64,000 bases of DNA from Akkermansia muciniphila (GTDB lineage Bacteria; Verrucomicrobiota; Verrucomicrobiia; Verrucomicrobiales; Akkermansiaceae). Shown piece after piece: positions 35,760 to 45,281 of this stretch (its first letter is position 1; each line of letters starts with the position of its first letter). The stretch is taken from positions 1-64,000 of the forward strand of contig CANQLV010000005.1 in NCBI GenBank assembly GCA_947624785.1, in the 5' to 3' direction. The position numbers and the translations under genes were made by a program. The notes beneath the pieces were generated by a model. It saw only the letters and a program-made list of their open reading frames with translations, searched no databases and was not told the DNA's origin.

Positions 35760-36778
35760 GGCCTGGGCTGTTCCGGAGGCTGCGTTCCGGCGTTCTGGTC
35801 CAGGGGGATGGTGACGGTAGCGGGGGCGCCCAGGCGCAGCCGGTTGTCCGGGTCGTCCACGATGATGCGCACTTCATAGACCAGGGCTGTTCTGAGGTCC
35901 GGCGTTTCCACGTTTTTAGGGGTGAATTCCGCCACGGAGGAGATGAAGCCCACCGTTCCCTTGAAGTCCGTATCCGGGAAGCTGTCGTTGTGCACGGTGG
36001 CGGAGAAGCCGGGCTTCACTTTGCCGAGCTGGGATTCCGTGAGGTAGGCCCGCACCCATTTGGCATGGTTCAGGGAAAGGTTGTAAACGGGTTTCTGCGG
36101 GGAGGCCATGTCCCCCTTTTCCAGAATGCGGTTGCGCACCACGGCATTGCTGGGGGCGTAAAGCACGGCGTCTTTCAGGTTCTGTTCCCTGATGGTCAGG
36201 TTGGCTTTGGCCTGGTTGTACTGGGCCAGGGCCTGGGCGATGTCTTCCACGCGGGAACCGGCCAGCAGCAGCTCCAGTTGTTTTCTGGCTACGTCCAGAT
36301 TGGCGGCGGCCACCTGCTGGGAGGCGATGGCGTCGTCCGCCTCCTGGCGGGAGATGGATTTGGTTTCAGCCAGAGCCACCAGCCTCTTGCTGCGCACCCC
36401 GGCGTTGTTCAGCGTGGCTTCCGCCGCCTGCACGTTCGCCCTTGCCTGGGCTATTTCTTCCGCGCGCGGTCCGTTTTTAACGCGCAGGTAGTTCTGGCGG
36501 GCGGCCTCCGCGGTCTGCCGGGCCTCGTCCGCGGCCTGTTGCAGCCGCACCGTTTCCAGCGTGGCGAGTTTCTGGCCGGGAACAACCGTATCTCCCTCGT
36601 CCACCAGTACGGAATCAATGCGTTCGGAAATCAGGAAGGCCAGGTCCACCTGGCGCAGGTCCACATTGCCGTAAAGAACGGCCTTGTCCTCGGGCCCGGA
36701 CGGAGCTTCCCGGTAGATGAACCAGGCTGCCGCTCCTGCCGCCGCAAGAAGAATCAGGAGGATCACCAGCTTTTTCAT
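35756..36778 (-). CDS. HlyD-type periplasmic adaptor subunit of the ABC efflux pump
   Basis: 340 residues from ATG 36778 (MKKLVILLILLAAAGAAAWF, a membrane anchor); an ATG at 36796 would add six. It has a biotinyl-lipoyl half near SVLVDEGDTVVPGQKLATLE, a long coiled-coil hairpin (about residues 75-185), and a beta-barrel with WVRAYLTESQLGKVKPGFSATV. It links the inner-membrane pump to an outer-membrane channel. It is first in the operon, so the promoter should lie in 36779-36910, shared with divergent alaS. Confidence 0.92.
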   Translation of the reverse strand: MKKLVILLILLAAAGAAAWFIYREAPSGPEDKAVLYGNVDLRQVDLAFLISERIDSVLVDEGDTVVPGQKLATLETVRLQQAADEARQTAEAARQNYLRVKNGPRAEEIAQARANVQAAEATLNNAGVRSKRLVALAETKSISRQEADDAIASQQVAAANLDVARKQLELLLAGSRVEDIAQALAQYNQAKANLTIREQNLKDAVLYAPSNAVVRNRILEKGDMASPQKPVYNLSLNHAKWVRAYLTESQLGKVKPGFSATVHNDSFPDTDFKGTVGFISSVAEFTPKNVETPDLRTALVYEVRIIVDDPDNRLRLGAPATVTIPLDQNAGTQPPEQPRP

Positions 36779-36910
36779 GTCTTTATTTATACGCATGTAT
36801 AATTTATTACAAGCAAAAATGCGGCCGTCATGACGGAGAAGGAATTAGCGGTTTACTAACGGGGGCGGAACAGGCATAATCCGGCGACTTTTACTTTTCC
36901 TATTATTGAT

Positions 36911-39739
36911 ATGATGACCGCCACCGAGATACGCCAAAGCTTTCTGGACTTTTTCCGCGAGAAACAGCACACGGTCGTGCCCTCCGCTTCTTTGATGCCC
37001 CAAAGCCCCGGTTTGTTGTTCACAAATGCCGGCATGAACCAGTTTGTTCCGTATTTCCTGGGCGTATGGACTCCCCCCTGGACGCCCGCCCGCGCCACGG
37101 ACACCCAGAAGTGCATCCGCGCCGGGGGCAAGCACAACGACCTGGAGGATGTGGGTTATGACTCCTACCACCACACGTTTTTTGAAATGCTGGGGAACTG
37201 GTCCTTCGGGGATTATTTCAAGAAGGAAGCCATCCGCTGGGCCTGGGAACTGGTGGTGGAACGCTGGGGATTCCCCGCGGAACGCCTGTACGCCACCGTG
37301 TACGCCCCGGACAAGACCAAGGGCGACCCCGGGGAGTTTGACCAGGAGGCATGGGATTACTGGGCGGAGCTGTTCCGTTCCCGCGGGCTGGACCCGGACG
37401 TGCAGATCGTGCACGGGAACGTGAAGGATAATTTCTGGATGATGGGGGAAACCGGCCCCTGCGGCCCGTGTTCCGAGCTGCACGTGGACCTGACCCCGGA
37501 GGGGAATACGAAGGGCAGCCTGGTGAACAGGGATTCCGACCAGTGCATTGAAATCTGGAACCTGGTGTTTATCCAGTATAATGCGGAGAGCGACGGCTCC
37601 ATGCGCAATCTGCCGGCGTGCCACGTGGATACGGGCATGGGTTTTGAACGCGCGTGCTCCATCATGCAGTGCACGGACGGGTTCAAGGATTTTTCCCGCA
37701 AGCCTTCCAATTACGCCACGGACGTGTTCCGCCCCCTGTTCGACCGCCTGGAGGCATTGAGCGGCCGGAAGTACGCGGACGTGTATCCGGCGCCCGGTTC
37801 CAAGAGAGTGGAGGCGGGGGACGACACCCTTCAGGAGGCGATTGCCTTTCGCGTGATTGCCGACCATCTGCGCACGCTCAGTTTTTCCATAGCGGACGGC
37901 ATTCTTCCCGGCAACAATGGCCGTAATTACGTGCTGCGCCGCATTCTGCGCCGCGCCGTGCGCTACGGGCGCCGCCTGGGCTTCACCCAGCCGTTCCTGG
38001 CGGAACTGGTGGATACGCTGGTGGAATCCTTCGGCCAGGTATTCCCTGAGCTGTCCGCCCGCGCCGCCGCCGTGAAGGAAGTTCTGAACCGTGAGGAGGC
38101 CAGCTTCAATGAAACGCTGGACCGCGGCCTGGAGCTGTTTGACGCTGAGACGGCTTCCGCCGGAAAGGTGAGCGGCGAGTTCGCCTTCAAGCTGTATGAT
38201 ACGTACGGCTTCCCCATTGACCTGACCGCGCTGCTGGCGGAGGAACGCGGCCTGGACATCGACATGGAACGGTTCAACAGGCTGATGGAGGAGCAGCGGG
38301 AACGCGCCCGCGCCGCCCGCAAGAGCGAGGTGGTGCGCGCCCTGGATTTGAAGACGGATGCCGTGACGGAATTTACGGGATACGATGTGGACGAATGCGC
38401 CGCCACGGTGCTGGAGGTGAGCCGCCAGGGGGATTCCCTGTTCATCATTACAGACAAGACTCCGTTTTATGCGGAGATGGGCGGCCAGGTGTCTGACGCA
38501 GGGTTGATTGAAATCGGCGGGGACAGCTACCATGTGATGGCCGTCCAGCAGATCGGCAATGCCCGTGCCCATGTGGTGGAAGCCCGCGAAGGGCTGGACG
38601 TGAAACCCGGCGACCGCGTGCATTTGAGCATTGACGCGGAACGCCGCCGCCGCATTGAGGCGCACCATACCGCCACCCACCTTCTTCACTGCGCCCTGCA
38701 CCAGGTAGTCAGCCCGGATGCGGCCCAGCAGGGTTCCTTCGTTTCGGAAGACCGCCTGCGTTTTGACTTTAACAGCGCCGCCGTGGCGCCGGACCAGCTC
38801 CGCCTGATTGAAGAGAAGGTGAACGGCTGGATTGAGGCGGCTCTCCCGGTGCACTGCACGGAACGCGCCTATGCGGACGTAAAGGGCAATGCTGCGATTG
38901 CCCAGTTCTTCGGCGACAAGTACGGGGACGTGGTGCGCGTGGTCCAGGTGGGCGGCTGCAGGAATGAACTGGACGGCGTTTCCATGGAATTCTGCGGCGG
39001 AACGCATATGGCCAATACGAAGGATATAGGCCTGTTCAAGATCAAGAGCGAGGGGGCCATCGCCTCCGGCGTGCGCCGCATAGAGGCCATGACGGGGGAC
39101 GCCGCCCTGGAAATGATCCGCCAGCACGTCGTCGCCAGGAGCCTGGAAATCGCCAAGGCGGTGGAAAAAATCAAGGAAGTCAATTATGAGCTGGAGGACA
39201 TGGGGCTGGAACAGGTGCCCGTCCCCACGATTGAAGACAAGCCGGGGCTGACCGCCCTGGGGGCCTCCGACATCCGGACGGTGAATGATTCCCTGGCGCG
39301 TTTCGACGCCTCCGTGGAGCATTTCAAGCAGACCGCGCTGGAGGCGGAAAAGAAGCTTAGGAAGGCCCGCGCCGGGCAGTCCGCCGCCAGGGCTGACGCC
39401 CTGCTGAATGAATGGCTTTCCGATGACCCCGCCTCCCTGATCCAGGTGGCGGAAGGGGCCGGGGAATTGCTTCAGGAATTGCTGAACGGCCTGAAAAAAC
39501 GCCAGTATACGGGCGCCGCCTTCCTGCTGTGCGTGGACAGTTCTTCCTTGCTCCTGGGCGCTTATTGTGGCAAAGATGCCATTGCGGACGGATTGTCCGC
39601 CGGGGATATGATCCGCGAGGTTTCCGCTCTTGCCGGAGGCAAGGGGGGCGGCCGTCCGGACCAGGCCCGCGGTTCCGCCCCGCAGGATGCCGATCCCCAG
39701 GCCCTGGCCGCGGCGGCCCGCAACATCATTAACGGGTAG
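36911..39739 (+). CDS. alaS: Alanyl-tRNA synthetase
   Basis: 942 residues. Catalytic core: TNAGMNQFVPYFLG, ATDTQKCIRAGGKHNDLEDVG, FFEMLGNWSFGDYFK and ETGPCGPCSELH. Editing domain: HHTATHLLHCALHQVV and EFCGGTHMANT zinc motifs. C-Ala domain ends with GKGGGRPDQARGS. It charges tRNA-Ala and clears mischarged Ser and Gly. A long Arg/Lys-rich stretch near residue 470 is normal family variation. It is followed 33 bases later by pssA. Confidence 0.97.
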   Translation: MMTATEIRQSFLDFFREKQHTVVPSASLMPQSPGLLFTNAGMNQFVPYFLGVWTPPWTPARATDTQKCIRAGGKHNDLEDVGYDSYHHTFFEMLGNWSFGDYFKKEAIRWAWELVVERWGFPAERLYATVYAPDKTKGDPGEFDQEAWDYWAELFRSRGLDPDVQIVHGNVKDNFWMMGETGPCGPCSELHVDLTPEGNTKGSLVNRDSDQCIEIWNLVFIQYNAESDGSMRNLPACHVDTGMGFERACSIMQCTDGFKDFSRKPSNYATDVFRPLFDRLEALSGRKYADVYPAPGSKRVEAGDDTLQEAIAFRVIADHLRTLSFSIADGILPGNNGRNYVLRRILRRAVRYGRRLGFTQPFLAELVDTLVESFGQVFPELSARAAAVKEVLNREEASFNETLDRGLELFDAETASAGKVSGEFAFKLYDTYGFPIDLTALLAEERGLDIDMERFNRLMEEQRERARAARKSEVVRALDLKTDAVTEFTGYDVDECAATVLEVSRQGDSLFIITDKTPFYAEMGGQVSDAGLIEIGGDSYHVMAVQQIGNARAHVVEAREGLDVKPGDRVHLSIDAERRRRIEAHHTATHLLHCALHQVVSPDAAQQGSFVSEDRLRFDFNSAAVAPDQLRLIEEKVNGWIEAALPVHCTERAYADVKGNAAIAQFFGDKYGDVVRVVQVGGCRNELDGVSMEFCGGTHMANTKDIGLFKIKSEGAIASGVRRIEAMTGDAALEMIRQHVVARSLEIAKAVEKIKEVNYELEDMGLEQVPVPTIEDKPGLTALGASDIRTVNDSLARFDASVEHFKQTALEAEKKLRKARAGQSAARADALLNEWLSDDPASLIQVAEGAGELLQELLNGLKKRQYTGAAFLLCVDSSSLLLGAYCGKDAIADGLSAGDMIREVSALAGGKGGGRPDQARGSAPQDADPQALAAAARNIING

Positions 39740-39772
39740 GCCTTTCACGGGGCGCCCCACTGGAGACCGATC

Positions 39773-40597
39773 ATGGACAAGAAGATTTTTCCGGACGAAC
39801 CTGAGATTCCCATTCTGCCGAACCTGTTTACGGCAGGGAACCTGGTGTGCGGGTTTTTCGCCATTCTGACGATTTTTGAAGGGATCAACCAGGCGGACAG
39901 CGATGCCGTGGCGGCCTTCTCCTATTACCAGAATGCCACCTTCCTGATTTTCGCGGCATGCCTGTTTGATTTGTTTGACGGCCGCATTGCCCGCATGCGC
40001 GGGCAGGACGGCCCCTTTGGCCGGGAATTCGATTCCCTGGCGGACATCGTCTCCTTTGGCATTGCCCCGGCGCTTCTGGTGGCCAAGGCCGTCCTGTTCC
40101 AGCTTTCTCCGCCGGAGGTAGGCTGGGGCATAGGCATCCTGTACCTGCTGTGCGCCGCCCTGCGCCTGGCGCGGTTCAACTGCATGGCCTCCGCTCCCCG
40201 CAAGGAAGGGCAGAGCAGCGACTTTGTGGGGCTGCCTGTTCCGATGGCGGCGGGAGCCGTGGTTTCCACCATGTACCTGGTGATGTACCTGGCGGGCAGG
40301 GCTCCGAACGGGGCCATGGACCTGGGCGTCTTCAAGTACGTGATTGCCCTGGCGATGGCGGGGGTGTCCGTCCTGATGATGAGCCGGGTGGTTTATCCCA
40401 GCTTCAAGCACATCAACATGCGCACTCGGGGGACCATGTACGCGATCGTGCTCATTGTGCTGACGGTCATCTGCATCTTCAAATTCCCGTGGGTGATGCC
40501 CGCGGTCATTTTCTCCATTTACCTGCTCTACGGGCTGGTGCGCCCCTGGGTGGCCCGCCGCTGGCGGAACAGGCTGGAAGCCAGCGATGGAGAATAA
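39773..40597 (+). CDS. pssA: CDP-diacylglycerol-serine O-phosphatidyltransferase
   Basis: 274 residues with several membrane helices. The CDP-alcohol phosphatidyltransferase signature is intact: DGRIARMRG, then GREFDSLADIVSFG, giving D-G-x2-A-R-x8-G-x3-D-x3-D. The N-terminus LPNLFTAGNLVCGFFAI is typical of PssA. It makes phosphatidylserine, precursor of phosphatidylethanolamine; no psd is adjacent. It is probably co-transcribed with alaS. Confidence 0.93.
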   Translation: MDKKIFPDEPEIPILPNLFTAGNLVCGFFAILTIFEGINQADSDAVAAFSYYQNATFLIFAACLFDLFDGRIARMRGQDGPFGREFDSLADIVSFGIAPALLVAKAVLFQLSPPEVGWGIGILYLLCAALRLARFNCMASAPRKEGQSSDFVGLPVPMAAGAVVSTMYLVMYLAGRAPNGAMDLGVFKYVIALAMAGVSVLMMSRVVYPSFKHINMRTRGTMYAIVLIVLTVICIFKFPWVMPAVIFSIYLLYGLVRPWVARRWRNRLEASDGE

Positions 40598-40882
40598 AAG
40601 GGCTTTTAGAAGGCTGTTCCCTTTTTCCCCCTTAAATGAGCCGTCGTGCGCCGGGTCAGGGGCGGTTCGCGCGGATTTGCCGTGTTTCAAGCCTCGGGCA
40701 TGCTTTTGAACATGGTTTTTATGGGGAAAGAGAACATCCGTCTCCGGAACCCGCCGCGATTTTTCCGCACGGCGGTACAACGTCAAACCGGCCGCGCGTC
40801 ACAGGGACGGCAGCCGGTTGAAAGGCGGAGAAAACGGGAGGCAGGCGCGAAGGGTGGAATCATTGCCCCGTGGTTCCGGCGC

Positions 40883-41398
40883 TTACTTGTTCTTCTTTTT
40901 AAAATCGTCGGCAAAGGGGTCCTTTTCCGGAGCGGTGGGAACGGCGTGCGTCTCGATGTCCTTGGTGCTCTTGACCAGCGTGATGCACACGGGCTTGCTG
41001 CGGTTGCCCATGTCGTCATACGTGTAAAGGAAGCGGCGCACGAGTTCCTTGCTCTTGGAATCGAACATTTGCTCTTCCCTCAGGTTGGCGTTGCTGTCAT
41101 AGCCGTAGCGTACGAAAAAGAGTTCGTTCTTCTGCCCGTCAAAGATCAGGCAGGAGCGCAGTTCTCCAAAGGGGCCTCTTTTGTAGAGGGTTACGGAGAC
41201 GAGGACATTATGGATGTTGTAAGTGGTTTTTTTCATCCCCTTGCCGTCCCCGGTCTTTTCAAAGTAGCTGCGCGACCCGTCTTCATGCTTGACCATGCGG
41301 GAGGAAGCGGTCTGGACGTTGAAATCATCCTGGCTGGCCGCCAGGGCTCCGGCCGTCATGAGCAGGGGAATGATGAGAAGCAGGGGCGTTGTTTTCAT
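40883..41398 (-). CDS. Exported hypothetical protein
   Basis: 171 residues. The signal peptide MKTTPLLLIIPLLMTAGALA is cut before ASQDD. The mature part is beta-strand rich (LVSVTLYKRGPFGELRSCLIFDGQKNELFFVRYGYDS), resembling generic antitoxin-repeat or RHS-like short strands but too short to assign. The C-terminus is charged (FADDFKKKNK). It is divergent from folP. Confidence 0.7.
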   Translation of the reverse strand: MKTTPLLLIIPLLMTAGALAASQDDFNVQTASSRMVKHEDGSRSYFEKTGDGKGMKKTTYNIHNVLVSVTLYKRGPFGELRSCLIFDGQKNELFFVRYGYDSNANLREEQMFDSKSKELVRRFLYTYDDMGNRSKPVCITLVKSTKDIETHAVPTAPEKDPFADDFKKKNK

Positions 41399-41462
41399 GG
41401 TGAAAAAAGTGTTTCTGACTTATTAAAGTGATGTATAGTGCCTTTGACAAGAACGTAATTAA

Positions 41463-42302
41463 ATGAACTGGCTTGTAAGGCGAGACATATTGAATGTGGC
41501 GCGCGGCGGCGTGCTGATGGGAATTGTAAACGTCACTCCGGATTCCTTTTCCGACGGGGGGCGTTTCCATACGACGGAACGCGCCGTTTCCCATGCGAAA
41601 GAGCTTGAGCGGCAGGGAGCCCTTATTCTGGACATTGGGGGGGAATCCACCAGGCCGGGGGCGGCGGAGGTCTCCGTGGAGGAAGAACTGGACCGGGTGC
41701 TTCCCGTGGTGCGGGAACTCCGCCCATGCACGGACGCCGTAATTTCCGTGGATACGCGCCATGCTGCCGTGGCGGCGGCTGTACTGGAAGCGGGGGCGGA
41801 CGTGATCAATGATATTTCCGGATTGCAGGAGGAGGGAATGGCGGAACTGTGTGCGGAGGCGCGCTGCGGCGTGGTGGTGATGCACATGCAGGGACGGCCT
41901 GAAACGATGCAGAACGCGCCTTTTTATGAAGACGTGGTGCGGGAGGTGCGCGGCTATTTTGAGAAGCGTTATGATTTTCTGCTGGGTCGCGGCCTGGCCC
42001 CGGAGCAGATTTGCTGGGATCCCGGCATTGGCTTCGGCAAGACGCTGGAACACAATCTGGCCCTGCTGTCCAATATGGACAAACTGGGGGTGGCGGGACG
42101 TCCCGTATTGCTGGGCCTTTCCCGCAAGCGCATGCTGGGGGCCGTTCTGGGTGATGCGGAGCAGGGGCGGGCGCCGCTGAGCACCGCCGTGATGACGGTA
42201 TGGGGACATTTGCACGGCGCCCGTATTCACCGTGTTCATGATGTGGAGGAATGCGCCCGCGCCCTGCGCCTGGTCCAGGCCGCCGAACCGTTTGTCCGCT
42301 GA
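41463..42302 (+). CDS. folP: Dihydropteroate synthase
   Basis: 279 residues with the pterin-binding TIM-barrel signatures LMGIVNVTPDSFSDGG and LILDIGGESTRPGA, then VISVDTRHAAVAAAVLEAGADVINDISG, CGVVVMHMQG, and ICWDPGIGFGKTLEHNLALL. It condenses 4-aminobenzoate with the hydroxymethylpterin diphosphate in folate synthesis and is the sulfonamide target. It lies 7 bases ahead of the YfhO-like gene. Confidence 0.97.
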   Translation: MNWLVRRDILNVARGGVLMGIVNVTPDSFSDGGRFHTTERAVSHAKELERQGALILDIGGESTRPGAAEVSVEEELDRVLPVVRELRPCTDAVISVDTRHAAVAAAVLEAGADVINDISGLQEEGMAELCAEARCGVVVMHMQGRPETMQNAPFYEDVVREVRGYFEKRYDFLLGRGLAPEQICWDPGIGFGKTLEHNLALLSNMDKLGVAGRPVLLGLSRKRMLGAVLGDAEQGRAPLSTAVMTVWGHLHGARIHRVHDVEECARALRLVQAAEPFVR

Positions 42303-42309
42303 GTGAGCC

Positions 42310-44898
42310 ATGGAACCCGCTTCTTCCCGCCCGGTATTGACGTCTCTGGCGTCCGTTGCGTTCGCCCTGGCCGTTCTGTTCCTGTTCCTGGCGGTGCGCG
42401 GAATTTGGCCGCTTGGCGGCCATTACCTGGAATACATGGATAACGGGCAGATGGTGTATCCCACCTTGAAATATTATGCCTCAGCCCTGGTGACCGGAGC
42501 GTTTGACGGGTCCTTCTTTTACGATGTCAATGGAGGAGCGGGCATCCGCGTGAGCCCCTCCCTGCCGCACCAGCTGCTGGTTCCCTCCGCCTGGATTGCG
42601 GTGGCGATGGGAGACTCCTTCCTGTTGAAGGACATGGTCTGGGTGATGCTGGCGGATGTGGTCTGCATCTGCCTCACGGCTTCCTGGTTCCTGAGACGCG
42701 TCTTTACCTCCCTGCCCGTATGCTGGACCGTGCTGCTGACGGCGGGTTATGCCCTGGGGGGATTTTTTCAGACCAAGTACGGGTTCATGCAGTTCCTGGA
42801 CCACGCCGCCATGTTCCCCCTGTTTGCCCTGGGCCTTTACCGGCTGGTGAACGGAGGGAGGGGGTGGCTGTATGCCGTCGGCCTCTTCCTGCTGGCTACC
42901 TCCATGTACAGCGCTTTCATGGCTGTCGTGACCGGCTGGCTGTTCGCGTGGGCCTTCACGCTTCCCCTGAAAGGGACGGTGGAACGCCGCGTCCGGCTGG
43001 CCCGTGTGTTCTGGTACACGGCGGCGGTGACGCTGGCGACCTGCTATTACTGGCTGCCGATGATGGAGATGAGCCGGGATTCCATGCGTTCCCTGTTCAT
43101 GACACCACCCACCTTTTTTGAACTGTCCTGGCCGTTTGACCCTCCCAAATTCCTGGAACGCCTGTATGCCTGCCTGCCGGGAATGGCGTGCGCCGCTTTG
43201 GCTGCCGTCTATCTGGTTTACGGGAGGAAGGAGGCTCCGCCGGCGAACAGGGGGAGGCGGCTGTTTCTTCTCCTGCTGGCGGCGTCCGTGCTCCCTGCGT
43301 TCATTGAACCCCTTCACCGTGCCGCCCATCTGTGGAGCTACGTGGATTTTCCCGTCCGGTTCGGGTTCATTCCCAATCTGGTGGTGGTTTCGTTCTGCGC
43401 CTGGATACTGTCCGGCGGAAGGCTGCCGGAGCCGGTGGGGCGACGCTGGGGCTGGGGATGGAGCGTTGGCCTTCCCGTAGCGGCGTTTGCCGTCTCCCTG
43501 CTTGTCCTTCACGTGACGGACACGGACCTGGCGGTGCGCCTCCTGCCTCTGCTGTTTTTTGCATGCGCGTGGCTGTGCTGGAGGCATGCGGAAGGCAAAA
43601 GGCTGGTGTGCTCCATAGCCGCCGTGATGCTGCTGGGGCTGCCTGTGGGGGCTGCCGCGTTCTGGAAGCAGGGAGAAGAGGAAAAGGCCGCTGTCCTGGC
43701 CCTGAATGCGGAATGGCTGGCGCGCGGCATGGACGGGTACGCCGGGCTTCTGCGTGTGAAGGACAGGGACCGCCTGCTGGTGGACAACGCGGATTGCCTG
43801 GGGCCTGTCCCGGGCATCGGCAATTTCCGGCATACCACGAGCATCAGCCATTTCCGGTTTTTGAAAAACCTGGGGTACCGGGATGAATTCACGCGCACGT
43901 ACGGTCAGGGGGGCACCCTGTTTTCCGATCTGCTGCTGGGCCATGGCTTTGTGCTGGCGTCCCGACCCATGGAGGGAATGGAGTGTGTGCTTTCCCGGGA
44001 AGGCATGTATTTATACAGGCTTCCGGGCGCCCGCTGGGGGCTGGTAGTCCCCCAGGGCGCTCTGGGGCTGCGTCTGGATGAGAACGCTGATGTGTTCAGC
44101 AATCTTAATGCCCTGCACGCCGCGCTCTGCCCATCGGCGGAAGGCCCCCTTTATGAGGCCTTAACAGTGAGGACGGAGATGAGCGGTCCCTTTTACCGGG
44201 CGGGCATTCCGGAATATCCCGGCGCGGTGTACGGGTTCCCGCAGACGGATACGGCGGAACTCCGTGTCAATGGATGTGCGGTGCCCGTCATGGCGGAGGC
44301 GCAGAAGACCCCCGGCGGGACGTGCCGCACCTATAACGGGGTTTTGGAATTGAAGCGTGCGGCCGTTGCCGGGGAAACCGTGGTGGAGGGGAGGATGCTG
44401 CGGACTGTGGAGACGCCCCTTCTGGCGGCTGCGGCGCGTACGCCGGAGCAGGATGTTCCGGTTCTGGGGAAAGAGCAGGATAAGTACGGGATAGAGGCGA
44501 AAGGAAGCGGCGGCCATGTGGAGGTGGCGCTGACTGCCGGAGAAGGGGAGGCTCTCCTGGTTCCGGTCGTGTATGAGCGGGGATGGAGGGCCCGGCGGAA
44601 CGGGATGGAGGCGTCTGTGGAAAAGGTGGGGGAATTGATGGCGGTGCGCCTTCTGGAAGGGCAAAACCGGGTGGTGTTTGATTATTATCCGCCTTTACTG
44701 AAAGGTTCCCTGCTGTTTTCCTCTGGAGCGGCCGCCATCTTCCTGCTGTATGCATGGTGGGCGCGGCGGCATCCGGAATCCACGCTCAGGAGGATTGTTC
44801 TGGCCTGCGGATACAGGCTGTTTCAGTGCTGCGCCGCCGTGGTGTTGGCGGCTGTTTATATGGGGTCAATCGTGTTGTTTATTATACAATCGATGTAA
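42310..44898 (+). CDS. YfhO-like polytopic membrane protein
   Basis: 862 residues with at least a dozen membrane helices in the first half, a large soluble domain (about residues 455-775), and two C-terminal helices (LLFSSGAAAIFLLYAWWARR; CAAVVLAAVYMGSIVLFII). The N-terminal loop YMDNGQMVYPTLKYYASALVTGAFDGSFFYDV is characteristic of YfhO (GT-C-like) proteins, implicated in lipid-linked sugar transfer. Its last 84 codons are repeated nearly identically at 49598-49868; the final few codons here (IIQSM) differ from the copy (IVQSVL), so an AT-rich island was inserted at this 3' end. Confidence 0.85.
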   Translation: MEPASSRPVLTSLASVAFALAVLFLFLAVRGIWPLGGHYLEYMDNGQMVYPTLKYYASALVTGAFDGSFFYDVNGGAGIRVSPSLPHQLLVPSAWIAVAMGDSFLLKDMVWVMLADVVCICLTASWFLRRVFTSLPVCWTVLLTAGYALGGFFQTKYGFMQFLDHAAMFPLFALGLYRLVNGGRGWLYAVGLFLLATSMYSAFMAVVTGWLFAWAFTLPLKGTVERRVRLARVFWYTAAVTLATCYYWLPMMEMSRDSMRSLFMTPPTFFELSWPFDPPKFLERLYACLPGMACAALAAVYLVYGRKEAPPANRGRRLFLLLLAASVLPAFIEPLHRAAHLWSYVDFPVRFGFIPNLVVVSFCAWILSGGRLPEPVGRRWGWGWSVGLPVAAFAVSLLVLHVTDTDLAVRLLPLLFFACAWLCWRHAEGKRLVCSIAAVMLLGLPVGAAAFWKQGEEEKAAVLALNAEWLARGMDGYAGLLRVKDRDRLLVDNADCLGPVPGIGNFRHTTSISHFRFLKNLGYRDEFTRTYGQGGTLFSDLLLGHGFVLASRPMEGMECVLSREGMYLYRLPGARWGLVVPQGALGLRLDENADVFSNLNALHAALCPSAEGPLYEALTVRTEMSGPFYRAGIPEYPGAVYGFPQTDTAELRVNGCAVPVMAEAQKTPGGTCRTYNGVLELKRAAVAGETVVEGRMLRTVETPLLAAAARTPEQDVPVLGKEQDKYGIEAKGSGGHVEVALTAGEGEALLVPVVYERGWRARRNGMEASVEKVGELMAVRLLEGQNRVVFDYYPPLLKGSLLFSSGAAAIFLLYAWWARRHPESTLRRIVLACGYRLFQCCAAVVLAAVYMGSIVLFIIQSM
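44631..44882 (+). repeat. Left direct repeat: 3' part of the YfhO-like gene
   Basis: Matches 49598-49849 without gaps (constant offset 4967) with about six mismatches in 252 bases by eye. Weaker similarity begins near 44612. The repeats bracket the AT-rich RiPP island. Confidence 0.92.
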
Positions 44899-45281
44899 TA
44901 TCTTCGGCAGCTTTTAGAAATGTATGATCAGTATATGGAAGATATTTGTGTTTTTTATGAAATATTGATTTTTGGAATCATTTATTTTAGTCTTGTCTCT
45001 GTCATTTTTTTCTACCTTTCTCCGAGTATTTTACTGAATACCAGCATCCGAATTATGTTGAAAATCTTTCGGCAAGAATATTCTACATAGTTCTATATTT
45101 TTTTGATTCAGGGGAAGACAGGATGTATTTCCTTTGAGGGTTGTTTTTATAAAATTCCTGTTCGCGAATGGATGTGATATGATGTTACAAGATGGAGGGG
45201 AGGTATGAAAATATCATCTAATGATATCTTTATATAAATGGTATATTTAAAAAAAGGATGAATTTGATGATTGTTTATCAA
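44899..45281. other. AT-rich left flank of the island
   Basis: About 380 strongly AT-rich bases between the YfhO-like stop and the convergent ClpP-like gene. Apart from the doubtful frame at 44920-45090 no gene and no strong terminator hairpin are seen. Confidence 0.5.
44920..45090 (+). CDS. Possible small membrane protein at the island edge
   Basis: A 56-codon frame on the plus strand, opposite to the island genes: MYDQYMEDICVFYEILIFG, then one strongly hydrophobic helix, then a basic tail (IRIMLKIFRQEYST). It starts 21 bases after the YfhO-like stop. No ribosome-binding site is visible. A single-helix peptide could be an immunity protein, but an AT-rich chance frame is just as possible. 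Confidence 0.25.
   Translation: MYDQYMEDICVFYEILIFGIIYFSLVSVIFFYLSPSILLNTSIRIMLKIFRQEYST

Noticed and set aside
34023-35879. 618-codon plus-strand frame
   Set aside because: Antisense to the double ABC ATPase, which has two full sets of ATPase motifs; the frame has no recognisable domain.
36845-40786. 1313-codon open frame on the minus strand
   Set aside because: It lies opposite alaS and pssA, both with clear family motifs, and reads as His/Gln/Gly-rich low-complexity sequence, a shadow of GC-rich codon use.
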